64,000 bases of DNA. Source: Elmis aenea (taxonomy: Eukaryota > Arthropoda > Insecta > Coleoptera > Elmidae). Under the pieces are notes generated by a model. The model was given only the letters and a program-made list of their open reading frames with translations, had not been told where the DNA came from and made no database searches. Of this stretch, positions 10,959-21,567 are shown in pieces. The stretch lies in contig OX393577.1 of the NCBI GenBank assembly GCA_947652605.1, positions 27,531,466 to 27,595,465 of the forward strand. The letters are read 5' to 3'. Numbering within the stretch: position 1 is the first letter of the stretch; each line of letters opens with the position of its first letter. The position numbers were made by a program, and so were the translations under genes.

Positions 10959-12814
10959 CAGTGTGTACAAAAAGTAAGGTAACGGATCAATATCTCGTCT
11001 TGTTACAACTTAACAAAAAAAAGTTTTATACAAAAGTTGTTTGTAGTAATTTACTACATAACCTTAAATTATTTTCAACTATACACAGTGTTTTGTTTTT
11101 GCGCACCGATACGTCACTGTTTTTTTTTTAAATGGAACACCCAGTATATTTTATGATTTTTTAGATGTAAAATTGAATTCTCTTTCAAAGGCACATAGGT
11201 TTTATGTATCTAAATTCAGTAGTTTTTGAGTTATTTGAGTTTTTATAAAAATATTGACAGAAACAGGAGTCTAAAAAAAGAATGATATTTCACAACTTGG
11301 CCATGTGAGAACAAATTTTTTTTAAATCTTGTAGGACAAAAGTGTCACAATGGTTGTTGACTAGTTAAAATTTTAATATAATACACAGGGTGTTCCTTAT
11401 GCCCGGTCCATTTAGTCAAACTTCAAAGACGAATAAGTTAGTTTTTTTAAATGGAACACTCTATATATTTTTACATTTTCTTATTGATCATTAATTTTCT
11501 TTAAAAAGTATTAAAGGTCAATTATTTCTAAAATCAATATTTCTCGAGTTATTGCGGTTTTCTTGATAATTTACGGATACAAACACAATATTTAATAGGA
11601 GTAGCATTTAACTAGTAGGCTTTGGAAATAACTGGAAAATTTGTTTTAAATGTCAAATGCAACTCCATTTTCCTCTTTTGACTGTATGTTGCATTGTGTG
11701 TTTAATTAATTTTTAAAGAAGTACACTTCAAATACAATTTTTTTGTGTTTAGCAAAAGCGTATAATAATTATTTATTTACGGGATTATTGCGAAAAACGC
11801 AACTAGAAAATCGTTTATTGTATATTTTAATGAACATATGACTAATCGAAGTCATGCTACTGAAAATATTCTGTTTATAGGAGCAGTAGATAGTTAATAT
11901 TAAGGATATTTATCTTTTTTTTTAATATTAGTTGTGCACTTCAGGTATACGAAAGTAATCATACAATATGCATTTTTGGTTTTGGTTTTGGTTTTTTTGT
12001 CATGGGCTGAAAAATAAAACTTTTTTATGTAGATCAAACTTCAATTTTCATGTATATATTTTTTTTTTAAATTAATTTATAATCTGACAATCTTTCAGTT
12101 TAAAGATCAAAATATAATTGTATTTTGACATTTAAAACAAATTTGCGAGATATTTTCTAAGCCTACTAGTTTAATGTTATTAAATATTGTGTTTGTATCC
12201 GTAAATTATCACGAAAACCACAATAACTCCAGAAATATTGATTTTAGACATGATTGACCTTCAATACTTTTTAAAGAAAATTACATGATCAATAAGAAAA
12301 TGTAAAAATAAATAGGGTGTTCCATTTAAAAAAACTGACTGATTCGTGTTTGAAGTTTGACTAAATGGACCGGGCATAAGGAACACCCTGTGTATTATAT
12401 TAAAATTTAAACTAGTCGACAACCATTATGACACTTTTGTTCTACAAAATTTTAAAGGAAATTGTTCACACATGGCCAAGTTGTGAAATATCATTATTTT
12501 TTTATACTCCGGTTTCTGTCAATACTTTTATAAAAACTCAAATAACTCAAAAACTACTGAATTTAGATACATAAAACCTAAGTGTTTTAGAGAGAATTCA
12601 ATTTTACATCGAAAAAGCATAAAATATAGTGGGTGCTCCATTTAAAAAAACATAGTGACGTATCGGTGCGCAAAAACAAAACACTGTGTATAGTTGAAAA
12701 TAATTTAAGGTTATGTAGTAAATTACTACAAACAACTTTTGTATAAAACTTTTTTTTGTTAAGTTGTCACAAGACGAGATATTTTATCCGTTACCTTACT
12801 TTTTGTACACACTG
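10959..12814. mobile_element. 1.86-kb palindrome with concentric CAGGGTG-type ends
   Basis: The outer ends are CAGTGTGTACAAAAAGTAAG and its inverted partner; left flank TA, right flank TT. Two further termini appear symmetrically in both arms. One is AAATGGAACACCCAGTAT near 11131-11150 and its mirror near 12630-12650. The other is TA-CA-CAGGGTGTTCCTTATG at 11386, mirrored at 12390. The whole region is therefore one palindrome centred near 11890 whose arms are themselves mosaics. No coding sequence is present. Confidence 0.8.
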
Positions 12815-12816
12815 TT

Positions 12817-13504
12817 CTGACGCTCTTAGACATAAAAAACAAAAATCGAGGCAGTTTTATAAATTGCATTTTCGCTAATAAAGGCAGTGCGCTATCAAAG
12901 TAAAAGAAATTTTTAAAAAATTTACTGAAATCTTGCGAGACAAGAAACAACTAAAACAATTCAACCACATCCGCTTTGTAGGTCCAAGTGGAGACCGTGT
13001 CACGCACAAGGATAACGCATCATTCTCAGTCGATAACAACTCTATCCAAGTTACAAACCGTAGGAACTAGCGGCTTACCGGCGATTCTGGGTCTCACGAG
13101 ACCGAAGGATTTTCTCGAAAGAGATTTCTCTTCCAAGACCAACTCAGTTCTCTCGGCACCGCCACTTTAATAGACTTATCGCAAACAGTGAGAACAGTTT
13201 ATTCGCACGGTCGCGTGTATAATGTTTGCGTAGACCGTGTGCGGTTATAGTTCGCTTTGCGGACCGTATGTCATACACAATTATCTTTTATGTAACAGAT
13301 TCCTGAAATTAATTGAGTTTGTGTGTTTACAACTTAGGTAAATTGGACATCTGTGGGACTAACCTAGTAGGGTTGTTCATTTCTACCGTAGTCATCATAG
13401 TAATTGCTATGGCTTGTTTTTGATGTGAGTTTAGTATTGACCATTTTGTTCCTCTTAAAACACCTTCGTAAATGGCTATGAAAATATTATAGTTCGAAAG
13501 AATA
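12817..13504. other. Unassigned stretch with a GC- and CpG-richer core
   Basis: Positions about 12970-13270 are clearly less AT-rich than their surroundings, with many CpGs (CCGGCGATTC, GTCGCGTG, GACCGTGTGCGG). A 60-codon open frame (12988-13170) shows no recognisable domain. A promoter or 5' exon is possible, but nothing decisive supports either. Confidence 0.3.
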
Positions 13505-13506
13505 TA

Positions 13507-15353
13507 CAGGCTGTCTCACTTTTCCATGGGACACTATTGCTATTTCCGTAAATAATGAAAATACAAGAGGAAAATGGGACAAAAGTTTGCTATTTAGGAG
13601 TGTATTTTAAACAAGATCTTGTTTTGTTTAAAAATTCCATGGCTTGCGTGATATAACGAAAAAACCGAAATCGATGAACATTTTTAAACTTAAACATCGC
13701 GGCTATTGTTGTGAATACAAAAAAATGTCAAAGGAAAAATGTTTTGTAGATTTTGTTTGCTATAAGATGGCGATAGTCAGATTTTGATTTATAAGTTATC
13801 GTGCGAGATATTTGACGAAACAACTTTTTTTTTTAATGACAGTCCTAGTAGGTGATGACTTAGATTTAAAGATTATTTTTTTCTCTTTACAATGATATTA
13901 TATTTTATATGTTTATTTTCAAAAATAAGCGAAATAACCTAAAAAAATGCAAAATCTTAAGACAAAAATCAACGTTGCCATGAAAAAAAAAACAATAACC
14001 GACTTAAATTGTTTTATTTCGACCCTTGCTTGTCCATTATAATAATTGTGTTAACTGAAAATAATGTAAATCGACATAATATGTAAATATTTTACTAAAA
14101 TCCTCTTTTGCTAAGGCTTTAGTAAGAGATATAAAATACATTCATGTTATGACTATTAGTATGATTATTTTAATTTCGCATTACATTTGTGTTAATATCA
14201 CTGTAAAGAGTGACATAATAGACAAGCAAGGGTCGAAATAAAACAATTGAAGTGATTGATTTTTATCTTAAGATTTTGCATTTTTTTAGGTTATTTCGCT
14301 TATTTTTAAAAATAGACATATTATTATTTAGTCATAAGTCCTTCTACTGTTAAGTGTAGGACTGTTGAGTTGTGTTGTGCTGACTTGTTTCCATGTTTTT
14401 CTGTCTTGTGCTAGTTTTTTTTATGTCTTTCCATTTGATGTTTCTATCTGCAGTTGCTTTTTTAACTTCGTCGTGCCAGTTTTTCTCGGTCTCCCTGTTT
14501 TGGTTTTTCCCTGTGATCTTGCTTCATATGCTTTTCTGGTTAACCTTTCTTCTTTCTTCCAATAAATGTGACCCAACCATCCCAGCTGCCTTTCTTGCAT
14601 TTTGTTTCAACTGATTTTATCTTCAATTGTTCTCTATATGTTTCGTTTCTGATTCTAACTTTTTTGGTTTTTTCTTGGATTTTTCTTAGATATCTCGTTT
14701 CTGCTGCATTCACTCGGCTACTATTTTTATTTGTGAGTGTTCCTGTTTTACTTCCGTATAAAAGTGCCGGGGTTTCTACCTTTTTGACCACTTCCAATTT
14801 TTGTTCGTTTTGGGACTTCTCTATTTCCAATAAATGTTGTTCTTAAACTGTTAAATATTCTTCCCACATTTCCTGCCCATTCGCTTATTTTCTTGTCCAT
14901 TCCTCCATTTTTCTCTATGATTACTCCTAAATATTTAAAGCTTTCTACCTGTTCGAACCTAAGCCCATTTAAATTGATGTTATACTCTTTGTTCTCTGTT
15001 GTATAATAATCTATAAATCTAAGTCATCACCTACTATGATTGCCATTTGAAAAAAGTTGTTTTGTCAAATATCTCGCACGGTAATTTATAAATAAAAATC
15101 TGACTATCGCCATCTTATAGCAAACAAAATCTACAAAACATTTTTCCTTTGGCGTTTTTGTGTATTCGCAACAATATCCGAGATGTTTAAGTTTAAAAAT
15201 TTTCATCGATTTCGGTTTGTTTGTTATATTACGAAAGCCATGGAAGTTTTAAACAAAACAAGATCTTGTTTATAATAGCAAATTTTTTCCTATTTAACCA
15301 ACCTTATATTTTAATTATTTACGGAGATAGCAATATAAAAGAGAAACACCCTG
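13507..15353. mobile_element. Palindromic element (TA-CAGG/CCTG-TA) carrying an RTE insertion
   Basis: The ends are CAGGCTGTCTCACTTTTCC on the left and a right end that reads CAGGGTGTTTCTC when reversed, each next to TA. The arms pair inward to a centre near 14125: ATGCAAAATCTTAAGA versus TCTTAAGATTTTGCAT, and CGACCCTTGCTTGTC versus GACAAGCAAGGGTCG. The right arm is split: after about 14325 it jumps to a retrotransposon fragment and resumes near 15020 with TAAGTCATCACCTACTA, which pairs with TAGTAGGTGATGACTTA of the left arm. Without that insertion it would be about 1.16 kb. Confidence 0.8.
14343..15018 (-). pseudogene. RTE-clade retrotransposon RT C-terminal fragment
   Basis: Minus-strand reading gives typical RTE reverse-transcriptase C-terminal blocks in order. 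These are ESFKYLGVIIEKNGGMDKKI, then FNSLRTTFIGNREVPKRT, TPALLYGSKTGTLTNKNSSR, RIRNETYREQLKIKSVETK and a final GRPRK...DEVKKA region. Frame changes near 14835, 14545 and 14460 show that it is dead. Only the part after the catalytic palm is present, as expected for a 5'-truncated copy. It sits inside the right arm of the host palindrome, so it inserted after the palindrome formed. Confidence 0.8.
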
Positions 15354-15355
15354 TA

Positions 15356-16312
15356 TACTCGTATAACTTTTGTGCTACACTGATTTAAATAATAGTTTAA
15401 CAAAGTTACTTACTAAGAACGTGCTATCAAACTTTCCAATCGCCTAACAACTTAGATTATCTTTTGATGATTGTTCAGTTTTCATCGCAATCGTCCTTAT
15501 CTACATTACTTGCTAGTGCTACAGGGTCGTGGAAATTTGCGAGTCTGTGTGTTAATTTGAGCGTGGAAACTACAAAAAAAAACAAAGAAGCTGTAAAATA
15601 CACTTTTATTGCATGGGATTATTTTCATTTCACTTATGTTTGTACATTTTTACATTTTTAGTCTTAACTTTTGAATTTTTGACAGCGAATTTTATTATAG
15701 CACTAATTACATTTTACTGTCTAATGTTCTATCAATAAAATCGAAGTGCTGGAAACTTTTCTTGGATGATGCGCAACCTTCAGTTGTTTTTTATTACTTA
15801 CAATTATTTAAAATATGAAAGAACTTTAATATATTTTCGAAGTAATACCTATTCTCAAATATGCAACGTTTAAAGGCGTCCGTTTTGACGGAAGATATTT
15901 GCTTCTCATTCTAATTTTATTGTTTGTCAATTGCGTGAAAGTCGCATCCCTAAACTAAATAGAGATCTTCGAAGTAATTAACTAATTTTCCTTCGTCGAG
16001 AGTTCTTAATTGTTGGATATGATATAAAAATATTTAAAAAAATTAAAAATTGTATCATAAGGCTCTTTGTCTCTTTAATTAAATGAAAGCAGTCGCGACG
16101 ACTAAAAAACAATTAATACCAAAGATTGTCTACCTAAGAAATTACAGCACTTGATCACAGACAAACTGTCACGAACATGTCGTGAACTTTTAATTTTGAC
16201 TTGCATTGTAATTAAAATGTTTTAAAACGTTACTTACATTCTGTTCACTTGAAATTGAAACAAATGACTGGTATGACGCTATTAAATAAATTAAGAACTA
16301 GCGCCAATAAGT
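15356..16312. other. Unassigned AT-rich stretch
   Basis: No gene or repeat was recognised. The short open frame at 15464-15661 has no family features. Confidence 0.4.
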
Positions 16313-16322
16313 CACTGAGTAG

Positions 16323-16535
16323 CAGGGCCGGCCCTAGGGGGGGGCAGGGTGTGCACCGCACACGGCCCTGCGGATAGACCGACACCGCGCTAGCCGTCTA
16401 CGGTGCTTTTTTTAGATCACCAGCCTGTTTTTTCAGTTTTTTAGTATCATTTTACTTTAACTCGGCCCTTTATCAAAATATCCGGCCTCGCATTTGTTTT
16501 CGCACACGGCCCCGCAAACCCTAGGACCGGTTCTG
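16323..16535. mobile_element. 213-bp hAT MITE with perfect 8-bp duplication
   Basis: Direct repeats CTGAGTAG flank the element exactly (16315-16322 and 16536-16543). The terminal inverted repeats are CAGGGCCGGCCCTAGGG and, reversed, CAGAACCGGTCCTAGGG (14 of 17 match). A CAG-start end plus an 8-bp duplication is diagnostic of hAT elements. The interior is GC-rich (CACGGCCCTGCGGATAGACC) and non-coding. A related terminus (CCGGCCCTG) ends the larger hAT remnant at 29411. Confidence 0.85.
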
Positions 16536-16829
16536 CTGAGTAGTATACAATATGCAAAGATTAATAGACTATCGTTTTATAAACTTTTATCTTGTTTATT
16601 AAAAAGATAAAGCCCTGCTAGTCAACCTTTTTTATGCTAATAGTGGAATATACCTTATGATTTTCGCACCCCTATAACTTTGTAATTTTAAGAAGAAATC
16701 ACTATAAATCTTACGTTTTTCTAAATCCTTTGACATTCTCCATCAAATGCCCTTAAAAAGTTTCTGTTTTACGGTAAAATATATCAAACCGGTGATGGTC
16801 ATCTTTTTCTTTTAAAATTACATTGTGTA

Positions 16830-17690
16830 GAGGAAACTGGGGATGAAAGAAACATTTTTTTTTGTTTTTATTTAATTTCTCATAAAGTATAACAAGTTTT
16901 TTACATCCAAATTGATTTAATGATAGATTTGACATTTGTCTTCTTTCCAAGACATTTATTTCATATGTTTCGCAAAGCATACGTGAGAATATTTTTTTCT
17001 GTAGTAAGACAGCTGTTACTTCCGACCTCAACGTTAAGTAACAATGATCGGGGTAAGTTGTAACGGCAAAATAACTTACACAGTTTATAAGTAGTGGGTA
17101 AATATATTTATTAGTATTTATCAACAAAATTAATATTTGATTCTAAAATACATATTAGCAATAATGTAAAGAAAAAAACGCAAAAAATGCAAAAAAATTA
17201 ATCCGACAAGTTTTGTATGTTCTCATTTACGAAGAAAACCACAAATTATGTGCTAAGAGTGAACATTTGCAAGTGAAAACATTGATTGGGGTTGGTTGTA
17301 ACACTTTGTTACTTTTGACCCCAAGTGTACACAAAACAAATTGGAGGAAATCCACAATTAACCACGATTCCAACGTCGAATTGTATTGCATCCACCAACA
17401 GCCAACAAAATTTAGAACACAATAATCTAGGTACTTTTTTGTTCCACTTTTAGAGATCGCCTAAAAGTCACTCGACCGGTGACACAACGCAGTAACTTTT
17501 AAGCGGAAAATAGTGACTCTGGCTGGCAAAAACTTAACCTTTATGACAGTTGACAGATGAAAACTAGCAATGTAGGTAGGGAGGTGGATGTAAATCAACA
17601 TTGCTCAAGCGCTTAGGGCGACATATAACAAGAATTAAAGAAACTATAGGCACTGTTACAACCTACCCGTGTTACTTTCCCGGTCTCCCC
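16830..17690. mobile_element. 861-bp TA-flanked element with GTTGTAAC phrase repeats
   Basis: It begins GAGGAAACTGGGGATGAAAG and ends, reversed, GGGGAGACCGGGAAAGTAAC, directly flanked by TA on both sides. The host element's other copy has a simple TA at the corresponding place. A short phrase recurs inside it (GGGGTAAGTTGTAAC near 17050, GGGGTTGGTTGTAAC near 17288, and inverted GTTACAACCTACCC near 17654). Frames inside it (16753-17127 minus, 17213-17425 plus) have no recognisable domain. The terminus style matches the pogo-associated end at 56973. Confidence 0.6.
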
Positions 17691-18103
17691 TACTTTTTAT
17701 TTATTATAATAAAAAACTTATTTCTAAATTGGATCAGGCAATTTAAAAATGAAATTATATTTTTGAAAAAAATCAGTTTAAGAATCATTTTTTATTTTTC
17801 ACAAAATCTCAGCAACCGTTGTATTTGACAGTTTATAACTTGTCTAACAAGGTGTTTTATTATTTTTTGTCAAAAAATCATTATTTTGTGAGCAATAAAT
17901 TAAAAATGAAGCTCCTGCTTAATTGCTTTTGCGAATGTGTATTCAAGGCATTACAACTGTATTTGAAGGCAGATAGTGGACACTTTGAACATGTTATAAT
18001 TTAAAAATTGTTGTAAATATAGGTTTTACCGTCAATTTTTTTCTCTAAATTTCACAAAACATTCTTTTTAGTACGTTTTTGTTACTATGTGTATTGCAAC
18101 TGT

Positions 18104-18286
18104 CGGGGGCTTCGAGATGGCGGGGGGGGGAGAAAATGAAGTAAAATTCCCCGGGCCTGATATACACAGGGGGCGCGGACATCATACCGCAAGTTGATTT
18201 TTAATACATAAATATTCAAATGACTTTACTGGGGCCAATGTAAAAATTTTTGCCACAGGCCAGGCAACGTCTCTCGTCGTCCCTTT
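18104..18286. mobile_element. 183-bp GC-rich insertion flanked by CAACTGT
   Basis: A GC-rich block includes a run of ten G near 18120 and the stretch CCCCGGGCCTGATATACACA. It is bounded by direct repeats CAACTGT (18097-18103 and 18287-18293; with one more base, seven of eight match) and interrupts the host palindromic element. Its ends are not inverted repeats, so it may be a truncated hAT-like fragment or another kind of insertion. Confidence 0.45.
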
Positions 18287-18639
18287 CAACTGTTAAGATT
18301 TGATCGTATTTTGTCTTGTCAAATACAAATATTGCTAAGATTGTGTGAAACTTAGTAAATAATGTTAAAACTAATTTTTCTCAAACATTTTTCTACGTAT
18401 ATTTTTTATTGGACTATCAAATTCATAATTAAATTCTCTATCGGAATAAATTAAAAAAATATACTAGTAATTTAGAAGAAAAAAAGTAGCCTATCGCCAC
18501 TGTGGTATATTTCTACGTAGAAAAAAATATGTCACCGTCATTTGATACAAATTTTCCTGCGATTCACAAAAATATAAAATTCTAGGGGTTAACTTTTAAA
18601 ACAAAAAGCTATAGGAGTGCCACACTGAATCAGCCAGTA

Positions 18640-19852
18640 TGTCTGATAATACTTTAAATGCACTCTTTTTCTGTAATAAATAGAGAGAGAAATATAATAT
18701 TGAAAGCATGGTAGCTTTTATTTACTAGGGCGTAAAAAATGTATTCGTCCATATTAAACTTCACAAAACAAAAATACATTATTGATAATATCATTTTTAT
18801 GAAAAATTGACCGTATTCAAAACAACACTATTTTGTCATACGACTGTGATTAAAAAACGAACTTCAGGTAAGAATGAAGTCAGCCGTATGTATGCATATT
18901 AATACCTAATTAGCAAAGTACTTAACAATAAGTTTTTAATACATTTAAAAAACTTTATTGATATACATAACATATCATAATATGTAAAAAGGCAAGAAAA
19001 TGTTTTTAATACAATTTATTTGTGTATGCGCTTTATCGGATTATCGCTTTTACCAGGGCAACAGTTTCGCTAACACAAACCAAATAAACAACAAAAACAT
19101 TCTGAAACGAACTACCATAATTCTCTGTTTAACCTGCGTTATAAGTTTTGTAGCAAATTACATAAACAATGAATATGCAAATCTTAAATATACCTAAATA
19201 ATATATTGGTATTTAACGTGGATATCTACGGAAGTCTACAATTTATGTGCATTTACCCCCCCTCCCCCCTTTCGATAGACAAAATCCATTCACACTGCGG
19301 ATTCGAATTTCTGCAAAGCGAACCCAGTATTTAGTTTGATAACGCTTGTCGCGAATAGTTGACATTAATCTGGTTATTTCAAATCAGTACTTCTATTTAT
19401 GTGAATTTAATCAGGCCCTATCCGTATGTTCTGGTTAACATTATGACCAAATCGGTGTAGGAATTGGAACATTGTTTAGATTCAACAACGTGCGTCATCA
19501 ATATACGTTGGCTAGCGCTTTGTCGCTGTTTGCTATCCCTTAATTCCATGTTGGGAAAAGTTGATGAAAAGCAAATACGTTGGCACCGTTTTTCGAGTTT
19601 ATTTGACGTAATTATGAAACTGATGTAATTTTGTCATTATTTGATGTTATTTTAACGTCAAAGTACGGAATAATTTCACGTAATTTCCCATCAGATAATG
19701 TTTACGTTATAATTTTGTATTAGCAAGCTTTGACAAGGCCAATTAAACTTAAAATAAAAGTTTCAGATTTTCTTTCTTTTTTTTAATTTACATTATAGCC
19801 TATTAGCGGTGTAAAATTGATCGATTTTATCTTGCAAATATCGTACCACAAA
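18640..19852. other. Unassigned AT-rich stretch
   Basis: I see no recognisable gene or repeat. A C-rich tract (TACCCCCCCTCCCCCCTTTCG) lies at about 19255-19274. Confidence 0.4.
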
Positions 19853-19854
19853 TA

Positions 19855-20031
19855 CAGGGTGTACCTATATTTTAAGATGAATAACATGGGTATCTCGATA
19901 GCCATTTGCGATGATAATAATAAGATATCTTATATCACATTTTGTCGTCGTGGTGTTGGTAACCAAGATATGTGTTATTAGCTGCCAACCGATGTAAATT
20001 ATTATAGTATATTACATAAAAAGAGTTGTAA
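19855..20031. mobile_element. Solo left end of a CAGGGTG-type element
   Basis: TA followed by CAGGGTGTACCTATAT matches the terminus style of the palindromic elements, but no inverted partner was found before the next repeat begins. It may be a truncated arm. Confidence 0.35.
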
Positions 20032-20222
20032 GAAAGTCGTTAAAATCGTAGGTATTATGTGTTCGTAGAAAAACAATAAGCTACATAACACGAGTTGTAA
20101 AGCAATTACACACTCGTGGAAATACGCACTAGTTTCCACTCGTGCGTAATTGCTTTACAACTCGTGTTATGTAGCTTATTTTTTTTCTACGAACACAATA
20201 CCTACGATTTTAACGACTTTTT
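20032..20222. repeat. 191-bp near-perfect palindrome
   Basis: The arms of about 90 bp pair almost completely. TACATAACACGAGTTGTAAA faces its reverse complement, and GTCGTTAAAATCGTAGGTAT faces ATACCTACGATTTTAACGAC. The loop is only a few bases (CGCACTAG). It lies immediately before the tandem 89-bp repeats. A transcript would form a long hairpin. No target duplication is obvious. Confidence 0.8.
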
Positions 20223-20249
20223 GGCTAATATTCACATGTAATTACGTTG

Positions 20250-20475
20250 TCTTGTCATTTTTGACGTAAGCCTACTTTGACATTTCTAGACAAGTGCGCG
20301 TATTGCTTGCCATGCGTTATAACTCACTTACTATGCATACAGGCAGTGTTTGACGTAAGGTTACTTCGATCTTTCTAGTTGTGTGCGTTTTGCTTACCGT
20401 GCCTTAGGACTCACTTACTATGCATGCAGACTGTGCGGTAAGTGTTATTTACATTAGTAGCAGTGCAAAAAATAA
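20250..20475 (+). repeat. Tandem pair of 89-bp monomers plus tail
   Basis: Two successive units begin TTGACGTAAG at 20261 and 20350 (89-bp period), each ending CTTACTATGCATRCAGRC. They are followed by the tail ATTTACATTAGTAG. This is the uninterrupted counterpart of the repeat at 2205-2490. Confidence 0.8.
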
Positions 20476-20960
20476 ATGACATACTTTTTGAAATTCATAA
20501 TTTAAAAGATGTGAAAAAACTCATAGTGTAAAGGTAATATTAAAACTTTCTTGTTTTTTTTTTCTAATTGTCCTAAAATTACTGTTGTGTATCTTCATAG
20601 GTTAGTTGAAAATATTACATTGCCCTAATTATTACCAATAAAATCGCGACCTCTCGCAAAATACCTAACAATTTTCGATTTAATGACTTTTTAAGGACAA
20701 ATAAATTTCCTACTAGGCCGTAAAAAAATATAAGATGCTGTATTTAAGAAAATTGTATTATGGATGTACATATAAAATTTCACAAGTTTGAGCACGCGTA
20801 TGATATTTTAAAAATTCAGTGAGCGCAAAGTGTTAATTAATCTACCTATTGTTAATCTAACGTTCAAACGAATTATTACTGCCTCTTTAGAGTTTTATGA
20901 ATGTTGAAAAATTTTGAAACTGCTGTACGTCCCAAATTTTTTATAATAATAGTAAATTTC
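20476..20960. other. Unassigned AT-rich stretch
   Basis: Nothing was recognised here. Confidence 0.35.
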
Positions 20961-20964
20961 ACAA

Positions 20965-21565
20965 AAACGGTTGACTTAAAGCCCATTTTACCTTATACAT
21001 TTTCAAATTTAAACAGTAATCAAAAAAAATAAAGTCATGCTCTGTCATCGAATTTGCAATACTTTCAACGTTTAGCTTTATTTTAGTTTTTTTTTTAGAA
21101 ATTTGTTGGTGCGGGTAAAATGGGATTAAGTGTACAGGGTAAAATGGGATAAGATTACTTAATGCGCATTTTAGAAATTATTATTATTTCGTTTATTTTT
21201 GTTATAAAGCAGTGGAGGATGGGAAACAAATATATTAGCCGATGAGGAAGACAATAATTTCATTTGTGACTTACGTTTGCAGATTTAATGTGTTGCTAAC
21301 TTTCCCATTTTACATATACAGTGTATCGAGTATCCCATTTTACCTACACGTGAAGGTAAAATGGGAAATTTTGATATAAATTGAATATATTTTTTTATTC
21401 GCTTACTTTTAACTTTTAATTTTTAATTAAGAATTAATTTTTTATTTTATAGTATAATAAACATTGTATTCCTTAACCGAAAGATAAGTTTAAATATGAT
21501 ATTTCGCATACACCTTAAAATAATGGCTTAAAACGTTAACTATCCCGTTTTACCCACACTTCCCC
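20965..21565. mobile_element. TA-flanked element with GGTAAAATGGGA phrase repeats
   Basis: The right end, reversed, reads GGGGAAGTGTGGGTAAAACG next to TA at 21566. The phrase GGTAAAATGGGA (or its inverse TCCCATTTTACC) occurs at about 21115, 21139, 21333, 21356 and, more diverged, at 20981. The left boundary is uncertain because no second GGGGAAGT terminus is visible. The terminus resembles those at 17690, 44120 and 56973, which suggests a shared superfamily, perhaps pogo-like (inference). Confidence 0.5.
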
Positions 21566-21567
21566 TA

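Larger units (their letters stand above)
16653..18637. mobile_element. Palindromic element, GCACCCCTATAACTT family, with two insertions
   Basis: The left part TTTTCGCACCCCTATAACTT and the right part (reversed, GGCACTCCTATAGCTTTTTG) are inverted. Both flanks are TA. The element matches another copy at 45856-46648 along most of its length; shared blocks include GCGATTCACAAAAATATAA. Two segments are missing from the other copy: 16830-17690 and 18104-18286. These are separate insertions. Without them this copy would be about 0.94 kb. Confidence 0.7.

Noticed and set aside
14365..14846. Plus-strand hydrophobic frames that look like membrane proteins
   Set aside because: They are the antisense shadow of the minus-strand RTE reverse-transcriptase fragment.
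14950..14970. GTTCGAACC resembling a tRNA B box
   Set aside because: It lies inside the RTE coding fragment (antisense of the FEQVE codons), with no A box or cloverleaf.
16753..17127. 124-codon minus-strand frame
   Set aside because: It crosses the boundary between a palindromic element and the TA-flanked insertion at 16830, so it cannot be an original gene; no domain is recognisable.
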